Below, piece after piece: positions 53,099-62,103 of a DNA stretch of 64,000 nt (the stretch's first letter is position 1; each line of letters starts with the position of its first letter). Both the position numbers and the translations under genes were made by a program. Source of the stretch: Paludibacteraceae bacterium (GTDB lineage Bacteria > Bacteroidota > Bacteroidia > Bacteroidales > Paludibacteraceae). A model generated the notes under the pieces. That model saw nothing but the letters and a program-made list of their open reading frames with translations. It searched no databases and was not told the origin of the DNA. Where the stretch lies: NCBI GenBank assembly GCA_017625155.1, contig JAGALP010000004.1, positions 224,414-288,413 on the forward strand, in the 5' to 3' direction.

Positions 53099-53235
53099 TT
53101 TTTTCTCCTTTCTCGACCATTTTAAGGTTAATACTATTTTGCCATACCTGACACTGTATAGGCCGATCAAATGTAAGGTATAGGACGCTATACCTTCTTC
53201 AAAATACATGCCAATGCCCAAAAAGGTATCAGAAT

Positions 53236-54392
53236 CTGCCATTTTGAGAGATTATATATCAAACTACATAACTTATTGTAAATCAACTATTTTCTTTCAT
53301 TTTTTCATCAAAAAGTTGTATATGTGAAAAATTTTTATTAATTTTAGGGTAGATTTTAAACCGACACGCTGACAAAATGGCAGACCCTAAAAAATACGAT
53401 TTGGTGCAACAATTTAACTCCTTCAAGAGTTTAGATAGCATTTACCGCAAGTTCACGACAGAGAGGATTTGTAGGGAATGGTTATCCAAAGTGCGATGGG
53501 GAGAGGTTGTTGTGTGTCCTCATTGTGGGTCTATTATAGTTTACCGCAGCAAGAGCAAAGTATCTTATCATTGTGATGAGTGTAATAGTTGTTTCACACC
53601 TTTATACGGAACGATATTCCAATCGACCAAGTTACCGTTGAGAAAGTGGTTTGTAGCGATTTGGTTAGTTATCAACAACAAGAAGGGTGTAAGTAGTGCG
53701 ATGTTAAGTCGTGAATTAGGTATCACTCAAAAATCTGCGTGGTATATGTTAATGAAAATCCGTCAACTACTACCACAGGAAGAAACCAAATTAGAAGGTG
53801 CGGTACAAATCGACTGTGGATATGTTGGAGGACTGCTGCGGTGGTGTAATCAAAAACCAAAATCGAGGAGAGATTACCTTCGTAATAAGGTTGCGTTAAT
53901 TGGATTAGCGAGTAAGGATAGATATGTTGTTAAGGTGATAGATGAGGGTAATTGGGCGAACATCAATCCTATATTACGCGCGTATATAGATAATAGGAAT
54001 ACGGTATATACTGACCAAGGACACGAGTTTATGAAGATTAACAAACAACTCGGTTGCGAACATTATACCGTATGCCACGAAGATAAACGTTGGAAAGACC
54101 CTATTACGGGTGCGACTACCTCCAAAGTCGAAGCAACGTGGTCACACATCAAACGTCATCATAAAGGAATCTACCACAAGTTACCTAAACGTAGGTCACA
54201 ACTTTACGTAGATGAGTTTGTGTATCGATATAATACTCTAAAATTAAACCAAATGGAGAGAGCAGCAGACTTCTTTTCGAAAATTTCTGTGCAAGTCTCT
54301 TATAAACAGATAGATGAGTGGAGTTGTAATGTCTAGTCGTGTTTACATAAGGTCGCCCTGTAGTTTGATATATATGTTATCCAAATTGGCAG
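53236..54392 (+). mobile_element. IS1595-family (ISXO2-like) insertion sequence
   Basis: An element of about 1.16 kb holding one transposase gene. Its ends are imperfect inverted repeats of about 33 nt: left 53236-53268 and right 54359-54392, both starting CTGCCA and ending with TATATATCAAACTACA in the inward direction. I could not find a matching 8-bp target duplication (left flank ATCAGAAT, right flank GGTGTTTG), so the boundaries are approximate or one side has recombined. Confidence 0.75.
53377..54336 (+). CDS. IS1595-family transposase
   Basis: A 319-residue transposase. The N-terminal helix region (YRKFTTERICREWLSKVRWG) is followed by a zinc ribbon with the pairs CPHC and CDEC (VVCPHCGSIIV, YHCDECNSCF), then GTIFQSTKLPLRKWFVAIWL typical of this group. 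The DDE-type core shows AVQIDCGYVGGL (first Asp), NTVYTDQGHEF (second Asp) and SKVEATWSHIKRHHKGIYH (Glu/Asn region). In most relatives the first motif is DE-x-YVGG and the third HTN-x-E; here they are DCGYVGG and TSK-x-E, so activity is doubtful. The frame is intact. Confidence 0.88.
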   Translation: MADPKKYDLVQQFNSFKSLDSIYRKFTTERICREWLSKVRWGEVVVCPHCGSIIVYRSKSKVSYHCDECNSCFTPLYGTIFQSTKLPLRKWFVAIWLVINNKKGVSSAMLSRELGITQKSAWYMLMKIRQLLPQEETKLEGAVQIDCGYVGGLLRWCNQKPKSRRDYLRNKVALIGLASKDRYVVKVIDEGNWANINPILRAYIDNRNTVYTDQGHEFMKINKQLGCEHYTVCHEDKRWKDPITGATTSKVEATWSHIKRHHKGIYHKLPKRRSQLYVDEFVYRYNTLKLNQMERAADFFSKISVQVSYKQIDEWSCNV

Positions 54393-54480
54393 GGTGTTTG
54401 TTGGAAACTACGAATTAAAAATAAATTTTCTGTGCAAAATGCTTATTTTTCTAAAAAAAATCAAAATAAGTGTAAAATTA

Positions 54481-54512
54481 TTTGCTTAATTAGTAATTAT
54501 TTTGTAACTTTG
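54481..54512 (+). promoter_or_regulatory. Promoter of the DUF4143 ATPase gene
   Basis: -33 TTTG (54481-54484), 20 nt, -7 TAACTTTG (54505-54512); start codon at 54533. Confidence 0.8.
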
Positions 54513-54532
54513 CGGCAAAAATAAATGTTTAT

Positions 54533-55996
54533 ATGGAATACAATGCATTGCTTGAACAACAAATTATAGGCCGTTTGAGGGTTGATAATCCTTGGTGGAC
54601 CGAAGGCGAAATTCCTGCTTTCTATCGTGATATGACCCCTCGTCTATATATGGATATTTTCTATCCACTAGTTACGGATTTATCCATTAATCGTTCAATT
54701 GTTTTGATGGGCCCCCGTCGTGTAGGTAAAACGGTTATGCTTTATCATACCATTCAACATTTAATCGATGATGGCGTTCCAGCACAAAATATAATTTATA
54801 TCTCGGTAGAGACACCTATTTATAATAATATCTACTTAGAACAACTATTCAATCTTTGTAAGCAGACTTTAGGTAAATCTCATAATGATCAATCACAATA
54901 TTATGTATTCTTTGATGAGATACAGTATCTAAAAGATTGGGAAGTACATCTCAAATCATTAGTTGATACCTATCGTAACACACGTTTTGTCGTTTCTGGT
55001 TCAGCGGCAGCAGAATTAAAAAAGCGAAGCAATGAGAGCGGAGCAGGTAGATTTTCTGATTTTATTTTGCCTCCTTTGACCTTCTATGAATATATTCATC
55101 TGAAGAGTTATCAACATTTGCTTATCCCTCAGCAAATAAATTGGAATAACCAGACACTGAATTATTATAATACGATAGATGTAGATCGTTTGAATCAATT
55201 GTTTGTTGATTATATCAATTACGGAGGTTATCCTGAAGTGGTTTTTTCTGATAAGATACAAGAAAATCCAGGTCAGTTTATACGTCATGATATTATAGAT
55301 AAAGTCTTATTACGTGATTTGCCAAGTTTATATGGTATTCAGGATGTACAAGAATTGAATTCTGTGTTTACTATGATTGCCTACCACTCTGGAGAGGAGT
55401 TTGCTTATGAAGCCATGTCTAAGGAGTCAGGAGTTAGAAAAGATACTCTACGCAAGTATATTGAGTATCTAGAAGCAGCATTCTTGATTAAGGTTATTCA
55501 TAGAACAGACGATACAGCAAAACGCTATCAAAGGGAGACTAGTTTTAAGATATACCTAACTAATCCATCATTAAGATGTGCTCTATTTCAGCCAATATCT
55601 GAATCGGATGAACAGATAGGGAATATGGTCGAAACAGCTGTTTATGCGCAATGGATACCACGCTTGGGAGTTGATGTCGCATATGCCAATTGGAGGCAGA
55701 CTAAAACGGTTAAAGGAGAGGTGGATTTGGTTGGTATAGATACGGCTAAGCAAAAACCTAATTGGGCTGTAGAAATAAAGTGGTCAGATAGATATGCCAA
55801 TAAGCCTCTAGAATTGTCTTCTTTGTTGTATTTTATGTCACAGAATAAATTAAGAAATGCTATTGTCACCTCTAAAACTCTTACGTTATGTCATGAGATG
55901 AACGAAGGAGTCTTGCAGTTTATACCTGTTGCATGCTATGCATATCTAGTTGGAAAAAATACTATCAATAAGACCAAGACGCAATATGGCTTCTAA
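54533..55996 (+). CDS. AAA ATPase with DUF4143 domain
   Basis: A 487-residue protein of the AAA_14/DUF4143 group. The N-terminal ATPase has Walker A VLMGPRRVGKTVMLYH and Walker B YYVFFDEIQYLKDWEVHLK, then VVSGSAAAELKKRSNESGAG and RFSDFILPPLTFYEY. The C-terminal DUF4143 part has YAQWIPRLGVDVAYANW and VEIKWSDR, which resembles a nuclease-like fold (VD.VG...EIKWS). Such ATPases are abundant in Bacteroidota and mobile regions; their role is unsettled. It stands alone between a promoter and a strong terminator. Confidence 0.88.
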   Translation: MEYNALLEQQIIGRLRVDNPWWTEGEIPAFYRDMTPRLYMDIFYPLVTDLSINRSIVLMGPRRVGKTVMLYHTIQHLIDDGVPAQNIIYISVETPIYNNIYLEQLFNLCKQTLGKSHNDQSQYYVFFDEIQYLKDWEVHLKSLVDTYRNTRFVVSGSAAAELKKRSNESGAGRFSDFILPPLTFYEYIHLKSYQHLLIPQQINWNNQTLNYYNTIDVDRLNQLFVDYINYGGYPEVVFSDKIQENPGQFIRHDIIDKVLLRDLPSLYGIQDVQELNSVFTMIAYHSGEEFAYEAMSKESGVRKDTLRKYIEYLEAAFLIKVIHRTDDTAKRYQRETSFKIYLTNPSLRCALFQPISESDEQIGNMVETAVYAQWIPRLGVDVAYANWRQTKTVKGEVDLVGIDTAKQKPNWAVEIKWSDRYANKPLELSSLLYFMSQNKLRNAIVTSKTLTLCHEMNEGVLQFIPVACYAYLVGKNTINKTKTQYGF

Positions 55997-56000
55997 TGTA

Positions 56001-56038
56001 GCAAATTAAGCACGCTCAAGCGTGCTTAATTTGCTTTT
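56001..56038 (+). terminator. Strong terminator after the DUF4143 ATPase gene
   Basis: Perfect 15-bp stem GCAAATTAAGCACGC/GCGTGCTTAATTTGC with loop TCAA, followed by TTTTGTTG. It starts 5 nt after the stop codon. Confidence 0.9.
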
Positions 56039-56200
56039 GTTGTGTAATGCTCAGATTTTTAATGTATTATAATGGAAAATTAATTTGCGATTAGGCGCAT
56101 CAGATGCCAGATTGATAACTTTTTCGGTGAAAAAAGTTGCAAAGTTAGAGAAAATGTAGTAATTTTCTAGAAATGGAGAATAGAGGATAGAAAATAAGGT

Positions 56201-56235
56201 AAAATGAGGAAATAATCACAAAATTTCCTCATTTT
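56201..56235. repeat. Perfect hairpin A (13 bp)
   Basis: AAAATGAGGAAAT pairs with ATTTCCTCATTTT across a 9-nt loop (AATCACAAA). No gene precedes it directly. Confidence 0.75.
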
Positions 56236-56252
56236 GCTTGATAGGGGAAGAG

Positions 56253-56291
56253 AGAATAGAGCATCTGCCTTACAAGCAGATGCTCTATTCT
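56253..56291. repeat. Perfect hairpin B (16 bp)
   Basis: AGAATAGAGCATCTGC pairs perfectly with GCAGATGCTCTATTCT across the loop CTTACAA. It lies 17 nt after hairpin A. Confidence 0.8.
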
Positions 56292-56426
56292 GGGAGTTTT
56301 TCAGATACAAGTAGCATCCTACACTTAGTAGCGATTTGGCTTGTGGTGTTCATTCTATTTTACCCTATTGTAAATAGAGTAAAATCTGATAACTTTCTAC
56401 AAATTAGCAGAATACAGTATCTAAGA

Positions 56427-56461
56427 AAAACTGCAGAAAAATCTGACTTTTCTGCAGTTTT
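56427..56461. repeat. Perfect hairpin C (14 bp)
   Basis: AAAACTGCAGAAAA pairs with TTTTCTGCAGTTTT across the loop ATCTGAC. It lies 135 nt after hairpin B. Confidence 0.8.
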
Positions 56462-57021
56462 CTATCCTCACTATCGGTGGTACCGCTAGGGTAGGGTGTT
56501 GCTATCGAAAAGTAGACACTAGATGAGATCCCTTTGGTTATTTACGTTATAAAAATGAAAATATTCGTCGTTTTTTTTGATTTTGTTTGCTGCAGCCGAT
56601 ACTTAGCTTGTGCGGCTACGTAATCACAAAGAATGAATCATACATCATTGGGCAACAAGTGCCTTATTTGTCATTTTCCTCTTCTTGCGATATAGAGTGG
56701 CTTGTTGTATTTTTTACAGCAGAAACTGACAGAAACTACTTTATTCGGGCTGAAACGGGCAGAAAGTGGCGGAAACCCACAGAGTGGTTGGAGATAGCAG
56801 TATCTTTGCAGCAGAAATAATAAAGAACGCGATAAAAACCGTCCTAAAGGCAATCACAGTGTTGATGATGAGAATGGGAATGAGTGTGATAGAGATTGGG
56901 GAAAGAAGGTATTAGCAAGTGCCATGAATGAGATAGTCACAACATACTAATCACATAGTAAGAGCATAGTACATGTAGTAGTTTTGGTGATAAAGAATGG
57001 ACAATAAAAAATAACGATAAT
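56462..57021. other. Gene-free interval with degenerate CAGAAAC repeats
   Basis: No gene is supported. Around 56718-56780 there are degenerate units of a CAGAAACTG/CAGAAAGTGG/CGGAAACC type. A TATCTTTG stretch (56800-56807) looks like a -7 box, but it lacks a correctly spaced -33 box. Confidence 0.45.
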
Positions 57022-57423
57022 ATGGCAAGAGTGAAATGGATTGCCCCAATAGAACATTTTGAGGGGAAATTGAATAGCAAAGACAAAGTGGTTTTTCGTC
57101 AGAAAAAAGTGCGAGATAGCAAGGGTAGAATCATAGGTGTGATGGCACAGGAAGCATATGTGGTACATGACCCACGTGATTGGAAAAAGAATCCTGCTAA
57201 GGGGGCTGAGAAAGAAAAATTGGATCGATGGAAAGAAACATGCACGCTTACAAAAACTATTTTAGATGACTTGCAGGAACGAGCCCAATGGGAGAAACGT
57301 TGGCAAGCACAATTGAGAAAAGCAGAGGTAGATGCACCAATAGACCCAAGAACAAAGAAACGAAAAATTTATATCAAGTTTGATTGCTATGTGAGGTCAA
57401 AAGTATGGCGTGGATTGGTGTAG
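57022..57423 (+). CDS. Small conserved Bacteroidales protein of unknown function
   Basis: A 133-residue basic protein: MARVKWIAPIEHFEGKLNSK, then FRQKKVRDSKGRIIGVMAQ, RDWKKNPAKGAEKEKLDRW and a C-terminal KRKIYIKFDCYVRSKVWRGL. The opening MA[KR][VI][KR]xxxP[VI]ExxxGKL is shared with the protein at 35369-35728, suggesting a common family. Charge and size hint at nucleic-acid contact but no motif supports this. It lies about 150 nt before the second glycan operon. Confidence 0.72.
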   Translation: MARVKWIAPIEHFEGKLNSKDKVVFRQKKVRDSKGRIIGVMAQEAYVVHDPRDWKKNPAKGAEKEKLDRWKETCTLTKTILDDLQERAQWEKRWQAQLRKAEVDAPIDPRTKKRKIYIKFDCYVRSKVWRGLV

Positions 57424-57489
57424 ATGTTATGGCTTCTAAAGATAAAACATTGCCTTTAACCTATAAACTATCACCTTTCTCCTAAAATA

Positions 57490-57521
57490 TTTGCGTATGT
57501 CAGAAAAAAGTTGTACCTTTG
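57490..57521 (+). promoter_or_regulatory. Promoter of the second glycan operon
   Basis: -33 TTTG (57490-57493), 20 nt, -7 TACCTTTG (57514-57521). The first gene starts at 57580; the next genes overlap or are a few nt apart, so one transcript can be expected. Confidence 0.82.
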
Positions 57522-57579
57522 TCGCCCAACGGCGACTGATGAGTGGTCGCAAGAGAAAAGAAAAATAAAAACAAGATAT

Positions 57580-58464
57580 ATGAAACTAGACATCGTTTTA
57601 ATCACATATAACCAAGCGCAATATATAGCTCAAGCATTAGATGGATTGATAATGCAGCGAGTGAACTTTGATGTAGAGATGCGTGTAATTATAGCGGATG
57701 ATGCATCTACGGATGATACTATGGCGATTATTCGTTCGTATGAAGCGCAGTTGCCATTTCCATTCATCTACTTGCCACAAGAGGCCAATATGGGGCATGT
57801 GCTCAATTACAAACGTGCGTTTGCGGCTTGTACGGGAGATTATGTGGCAATCTTAGAGGGCGATGACTGGTGGTGCAATCCGTATCATTTGCAAAAGCAT
57901 TTGGATTTCTTGGACGAGCATCGCGAATGCGTGCTGAGTTCCGCGCGTCCGTACTTATACGATGTGCGTACCCAACGCTTTGGTATTTCTTCGTATCCAG
58001 AGGAGCAAGGTGATGTGTGGTTGATCACTGCGCAGGAAGAAGCAACTGGGAATAAGATTCCAAATCTTTCAACGTGTATGATTCGTAATAGCACGTTACA
58101 GCAAGTTTGTGAATGTGAGGAGTTGTGGAAGGTGGAGATGCTAGATTGGTTGATGGAGTTGATGTTAGCGGAACATGGATTCTTGGCTAAACATAAGCAA
58201 TCTACTTCGGTGTATCGCGTACAAGACGCTGGCTTATGGAGTAGGTTAGATAGGGAGGGGAAAAAAGAATTGGCATTGCAACAAGTAGAAGAGTATGATG
58301 TGCTGTTAGAGAAACGTTATACAAAAGAGTTTGATGTAATTCGTCGCTATTATAACCCACCAAAGCCTACATTCAAAAAACAGCTATTGGCATGGTGTCC
58401 ACCAATAGTATATGCCATAGTTAAGGCGGTATTGCCTCCTAAGTTATTTAGATCAAAGAAATGA
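57580..58464 (+). CDS. Glycosyltransferase family 2
   Basis: A 294-residue GT-A enzyme: MKLDIVLITYNQAQYIAQAL, then IIADDASTDDTMAIIRSYE and ILEGDDWWCNPYHLQKHLDF. The EGDDWW pattern is shared with the GT2 half of the GNAT fusion at 41893-43290 (EGDDYW), so the two are likely of one subgroup. The start at 57580 is chosen because the longer frame would begin inside the promoter. It overlaps the following gene by 4 nt and opens the second glycan operon. Confidence 0.86.
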   Translation: MKLDIVLITYNQAQYIAQALDGLIMQRVNFDVEMRVIIADDASTDDTMAIIRSYEAQLPFPFIYLPQEANMGHVLNYKRAFAACTGDYVAILEGDDWWCNPYHLQKHLDFLDEHRECVLSSARPYLYDVRTQRFGISSYPEEQGDVWLITAQEEATGNKIPNLSTCMIRNSTLQQVCECEELWKVEMLDWLMELMLAEHGFLAKHKQSTSVYRVQDAGLWSRLDREGKKELALQQVEEYDVLLEKRYTKEFDVIRRYYNPPKPTFKKQLLAWCPPIVYAIVKAVLPPKLFRSKK

Positions 58465-60653
58465 TGAATACGTCTATGCCACTTGTATCCATAATAGTGC
58501 CTATCTACAATGTAGAGCAATATCTTGCAGAGTGTTTGGACTCATTGGTTAATCAAACACTAAAAGATATTGAGATTATCTGTGTGAATGATGCAAGTCC
58601 CGATAAATCGAAGGATATTGCCGAACAATACGCAATGCGTGATAGTCGTGTACGTGTTGTATCGCACGTCAAGAATCAAGGATTGGGGCCTGCTCGGAAT
58701 ACTGGAGTGGAGAATGCTACTGCATCCTATATCATGTTTGTTGATAGTGATGATGTGGTTACTACGAATATGGCAGAAAAACTATATTCGGAGATGATTT
58801 CGAAACCTGTGGATATGGTGTGGTGTAATATAGGTGCGATAAGTGATGATAGCACAATGTGTAAAAAAGGGTCGGATATTCCGACTGGCGTATTTTCACC
58901 AACCGATATTTTAGCCGATTCGCAGTTATATCAAATATTACTTCCTTCTTGGAATAAGCTCTATAAAAAAGAGTTGATTCATGATGTAAAGCAAATGCCT
59001 ATTGTGAGTGAAGATCAACCTTTTTTAGCAGTAGTACTAGGGCGTTGTGAACGGATATCTGTGATTGCAGATACGCTATACTATTATCGAAATAGGCAGG
59101 GAACATTATCGAAACCTAAACTCCATACAGCAAAAAGTTGGGATGCCTTCTTTTATTCTCATCAATTGTTTTTTGAGTTGTTGCCTAGTACTATCGGGAA
59201 ACGTGCAATTAAAATGCAATGTATTAAACGCTATTTTTCATTGTTCTGGCGCATCTATACATTCAAATTAACAACACAAGATACTTGGCAAGAGCAACAA
59301 CAATCAATCTACAAACACATTAAGCAAAACGAGATACCGATAAAATCTAATAGCCAGTTGTTGTATTGGTACTTGTGCTATGTTTTTGGCAGATTGCGTC
59401 CTCAAACGACTACTAAAACCCTCGTGCATTTTGGTATGGACTGGAGTGCTTATATGTCAAGGCATGGTGAAATGTATAAGGTGTTGGCATATCTGTTGAA
59501 ACGCATAGGTCGCGTGATGATTACAAAGATCTTTTCCTTAATAGATAACTTAGAACAACGAGTTGTGAGATTATTGTCAAGATTTATAAATAAAGATATC
59601 TGGTTGATAGGTGAACGGACGAATACCTATCAAGATAATGGGATGTATTTTTTTAAATATCTACAAAAAAATCATCCCGAAATAGATAGTTATTACGTAA
59701 TAAATCGAGATTGTTTGGATCTGGTGGATTCCAAAAATGTGTTGGTATTTAATTCGTTGAAACACAAATTGTATTTTTCTGCTGCTAAGGTATATGCTAA
59801 TTCACATTATGATGCAGCATATCCAAGAACTTGTTTGACACAAAAACGTTATCGAATGGCATCTAAAACCCAAAACGTTTTTTTACAACATGGTATCACA
59901 TGTTCTGATGTAAGTCAATACTATGGCAAGGCAGCTTCGGATATCAATATGTTTGTTTGTGCTGTGCCAATTGAAAAGACAGTGGCAATGCGTGATTTTG
60001 GGTATCAAGATGATGAAACTCCGTTAACAGGATTTGCTCGATTTGATGGCTTGAACGATGCAAACGCGAAGTCGCAAATATTACTGATGCCAACTTGGAG
60101 ACGTTCGTTGCAGGATTATTCTAATGGTGAGTTTGTGGCGTCTGAATACTTTAAACGATTAAAAGACTTGTTGTCCTCTGAGTGGTTGCAAGAGTTTTTA
60201 CAAAAACATGATATGTGTTTGAAGTTTGCTCCACACTATGAAATGACTCCATATTTGTATTTGTTTGAAGACTTAAAGGATGGTCGCATTGATATTGTGA
60301 ATACTTCGCAAGTATCGGTGCAAACATTGTTGAAAGAGTCGGCATTGTTGATAACCGATGTGTCGAGTGTGCAGTTTGACTTTGCCTACATGCAAAAACC
60401 GATTATTTATTATCAATGGGATTATGAAGAAATTACTAAAGCGCATTTAGGAAAAGGGTATTTTAATTTTGATACGGATGGTTTTGGTCCTATTTGTAAG
60501 ACTTTAGAATCACTGAAATACACGTTGGAGAATATGGCTAATACGAATTGGCAAATGTCAGCAGATTATCTACAACGGGTAGATGCATTCTTCAAGTATC
60601 GAGATGCGAATAATTGTGAAAGAATATATACTGCAATTGCCCAAAGATTATGA
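58461..60653 (+). CDS. Bifunctional glycosyltransferase 2 / CDP-glycerol glycerophosphotransferase-like protein
   Basis: A 730-residue two-domain protein. The N-terminal GT2 domain shows VSIIVPIYNVEQYLAECLDS, VNDASPDKSKDIAEQY and MFVDSDDVVTTNMAE. From about residue 375 a TagF-like CDP-glycerol transferase domain follows: NVFLQHGITCSDVSQYYG, LLMPTWRRSL, KFAPHYEM (His), and LLITDVSSVQFDFAYMQKPII. TagF-type enzymes build polyglycerol or polyribitol phosphate chains, or add one unit. In a Bacteroidota glycan operon this may add glycerol phosphate or a related group. The ends overlap both neighbours by 4 nt. Confidence 0.85.
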   Translation: MMNTSMPLVSIIVPIYNVEQYLAECLDSLVNQTLKDIEIICVNDASPDKSKDIAEQYAMRDSRVRVVSHVKNQGLGPARNTGVENATASYIMFVDSDDVVTTNMAEKLYSEMISKPVDMVWCNIGAISDDSTMCKKGSDIPTGVFSPTDILADSQLYQILLPSWNKLYKKELIHDVKQMPIVSEDQPFLAVVLGRCERISVIADTLYYYRNRQGTLSKPKLHTAKSWDAFFYSHQLFFELLPSTIGKRAIKMQCIKRYFSLFWRIYTFKLTTQDTWQEQQQSIYKHIKQNEIPIKSNSQLLYWYLCYVFGRLRPQTTTKTLVHFGMDWSAYMSRHGEMYKVLAYLLKRIGRVMITKIFSLIDNLEQRVVRLLSRFINKDIWLIGERTNTYQDNGMYFFKYLQKNHPEIDSYYVINRDCLDLVDSKNVLVFNSLKHKLYFSAAKVYANSHYDAAYPRTCLTQKRYRMASKTQNVFLQHGITCSDVSQYYGKAASDINMFVCAVPIEKTVAMRDFGYQDDETPLTGFARFDGLNDANAKSQILLMPTWRRSLQDYSNGEFVASEYFKRLKDLLSSEWLQEFLQKHDMCLKFAPHYEMTPYLYLFEDLKDGRIDIVNTSQVSVQTLLKESALLITDVSSVQFDFAYMQKPIIYYQWDYEEITKAHLGKGYFNFDTDGFGPICKTLESLKYTLENMANTNWQMSADYLQRVDAFFKYRDANNCERIYTAIAQRL

Positions 60654-61213
60654 GTATATTAAGAAACATACTACGCGCTAGACGCACAAATAATGTTTTT
60701 ACAACTATAATAGGGAGAGGAGAGATTATGATTGCTGGGAAACTCTCGGGTAATGATGTGTATGTACGTAACGATGGAAAGATTTCAATAGGTACAGGTG
60801 TTTGGCTTAATAGTTATCCGAATGGTTGCACTTTTCGTACTGCATTGAATACGTATTTGCCAGAGGCAACTATTGTTATAGGTAATAGATGTAAGATAAA
60901 TGGCACTATAATTCATGCTAATGAGTTAGTGGAAATCGGTGAAGATGTGCGCATTGGACCTGGAACTGTGATCTGTGATAACGATTCGCACCGAGTAGCA
61001 TTGTCAGTGGAAGATCGGGCCAAGTCTCCTGCTTCTGCTCCGATTTGTATAGAGGAAAATGTGTGGATAGGTATGAATTGTATTGTCCTCAAAGGAGTAA
61101 CAATAGGTAAAAATACTATTATTGCAGCCGGTAGCGTGGTAACTAAAAATTGCGAGGACAATTCGATATATGCAGGTAATCCTGCTAAATTTGTAAAAAA
61201 AATAGAGGAATAG
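60650..61213 (+). CDS. Hexapeptide-repeat acyltransferase (left-handed beta-helix)
   Basis: A 187-residue acyl- or acetyltransferase. The hexapeptide repeats are seen in TIVIGNRCKINGTIIHANEL, VEIGEDVRIGPGTVICDNDS and NVWIGMNCIVLKGVTIGKNT, with the active-site His in DNDSHR and the closing DNSIYAGNPAKFVKKI. It belongs to the WcaF/NodL/LacA-like group and would O-acetylate a sugar with acetyl-CoA as donor. It overlaps the preceding gene by 4 nt. Confidence 0.87.
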   Translation: MSILRNILRARRTNNVFTTIIGRGEIMIAGKLSGNDVYVRNDGKISIGTGVWLNSYPNGCTFRTALNTYLPEATIVIGNRCKINGTIIHANELVEIGEDVRIGPGTVICDNDSHRVALSVEDRAKSPASAPICIEENVWIGMNCIVLKGVTIGKNTIIAAGSVVTKNCEDNSIYAGNPAKFVKKIEE

Positions 61214-61221
61214 GATGTTAA

Positions 61222-62103
61222 ATGATTACTGTTATTATACCACTATATAACGCAGCACGTTTCATTGAAGAAACATTGCAAGCTGTACAATCTCAAACTT
61301 ATACGGATTGGGAGTGTGTCGTAGTAGATGATGGCTCTACGGATAATGGAGCAGAAATTGTGCAACGCATGGCGCAGGCAGATACGCGTATTCACTATGT
61401 ATATCAATCCAATGCAGGTCCTTCTGCAGCGCGCAATCATGGATTGCGTTTGGCAAAGGGAGATTATATACAATTTCTGGATGCAGATGACTGGTTCCCA
61501 CCACAACGCTTTGAGAATATGTTGGCGGCATATTCACGTACAGAAGAGAATGTGATATTATATTCTGGTTTGTGCTTAGGGGCAGAGGATAATATCCATC
61601 ACCATATGCCGTATTCTTCCCGAACGAATGTGGGGGATATTGATTTCAAACGTATGTATGGTGGGTTCGGTCGGGAATTTTCGTTTATACCAGGAGCTAT
61701 ATTGTTTCCTGCTGCATATTTGAAAAATGTGCAATGGAACGAAGCGATGCGGGCGTCAGAGGATTGGGATTATTATCTGCAACTGACGCAGCAAGGATAC
61801 ACCTTCCGTAATCTGCCCGAAGAGTTGTTTGTATATCGTTTAGTAGTAGGGGGGTTGTCACACAATTATGAAGCAGTAGCACAAGCCAATTATATGTTGT
61901 TGCAGCGATACTATCAACGTGGTTTTTATTGTAAAGCATTGATGCGAACAACGAATATTGTATATGCGAATATGTTAAATATCAAGCATGGTAGAACGAG
62001 TAAGTGGACACTCCCTCATTGGGATGTACTGATGGCTGCATGTTTTGCATTGATGCCTATTGCATTGATGATACATTATATTACTTTGCGAAAGAATGGA
62101 TAA
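61222..62103 (+). CDS. Glycosyltransferase family 2
   Basis: A 293-residue GT-A enzyme: MITVIIPLYNAARFIEETLQ, VVDDGSTDNGAEIVQRMA, SAARNHGLRLAKGDYIQFLD and the metal site DADDW. The C-terminal end (DVLMAACFALMPIALMIHYI) is hydrophobic and may lie in the membrane. The start is 8 nt after the acyltransferase gene, and the end overlaps the next glycosyltransferase by 8 nt. Confidence 0.87.
   Translation: MITVIIPLYNAARFIEETLQAVQSQTYTDWECVVVDDGSTDNGAEIVQRMAQADTRIHYVYQSNAGPSAARNHGLRLAKGDYIQFLDADDWFPPQRFENMLAAYSRTEENVILYSGLCLGAEDNIHHHMPYSSRTNVGDIDFKRMYGGFGREFSFIPGAILFPAAYLKNVQWNEAMRASEDWDYYLQLTQQGYTFRNLPEELFVYRLVVGGLSHNYEAVAQANYMLLQRYYQRGFYCKALMRTTNIVYANMLNIKHGRTSKWTLPHWDVLMAACFALMPIALMIHYITLRKNG

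Noticed and set aside
53099-53242. N-terminal extension of the DUF2188 protein
   Set aside because: It runs into the IS inverted repeat, and a strong ribosome binding site lies directly before the internal start at 53098.
56238-56489. Open frame of 83 codons on the plus strand
   Set aside because: It runs through two perfect hairpins and part of the space between them; no homology-like pattern or start signal is seen.
56587-56820. Open frame of 77 codons on the plus strand
   Set aside because: Much of it is degenerate CAGAAAC repeat DNA; it has no protein-like features.
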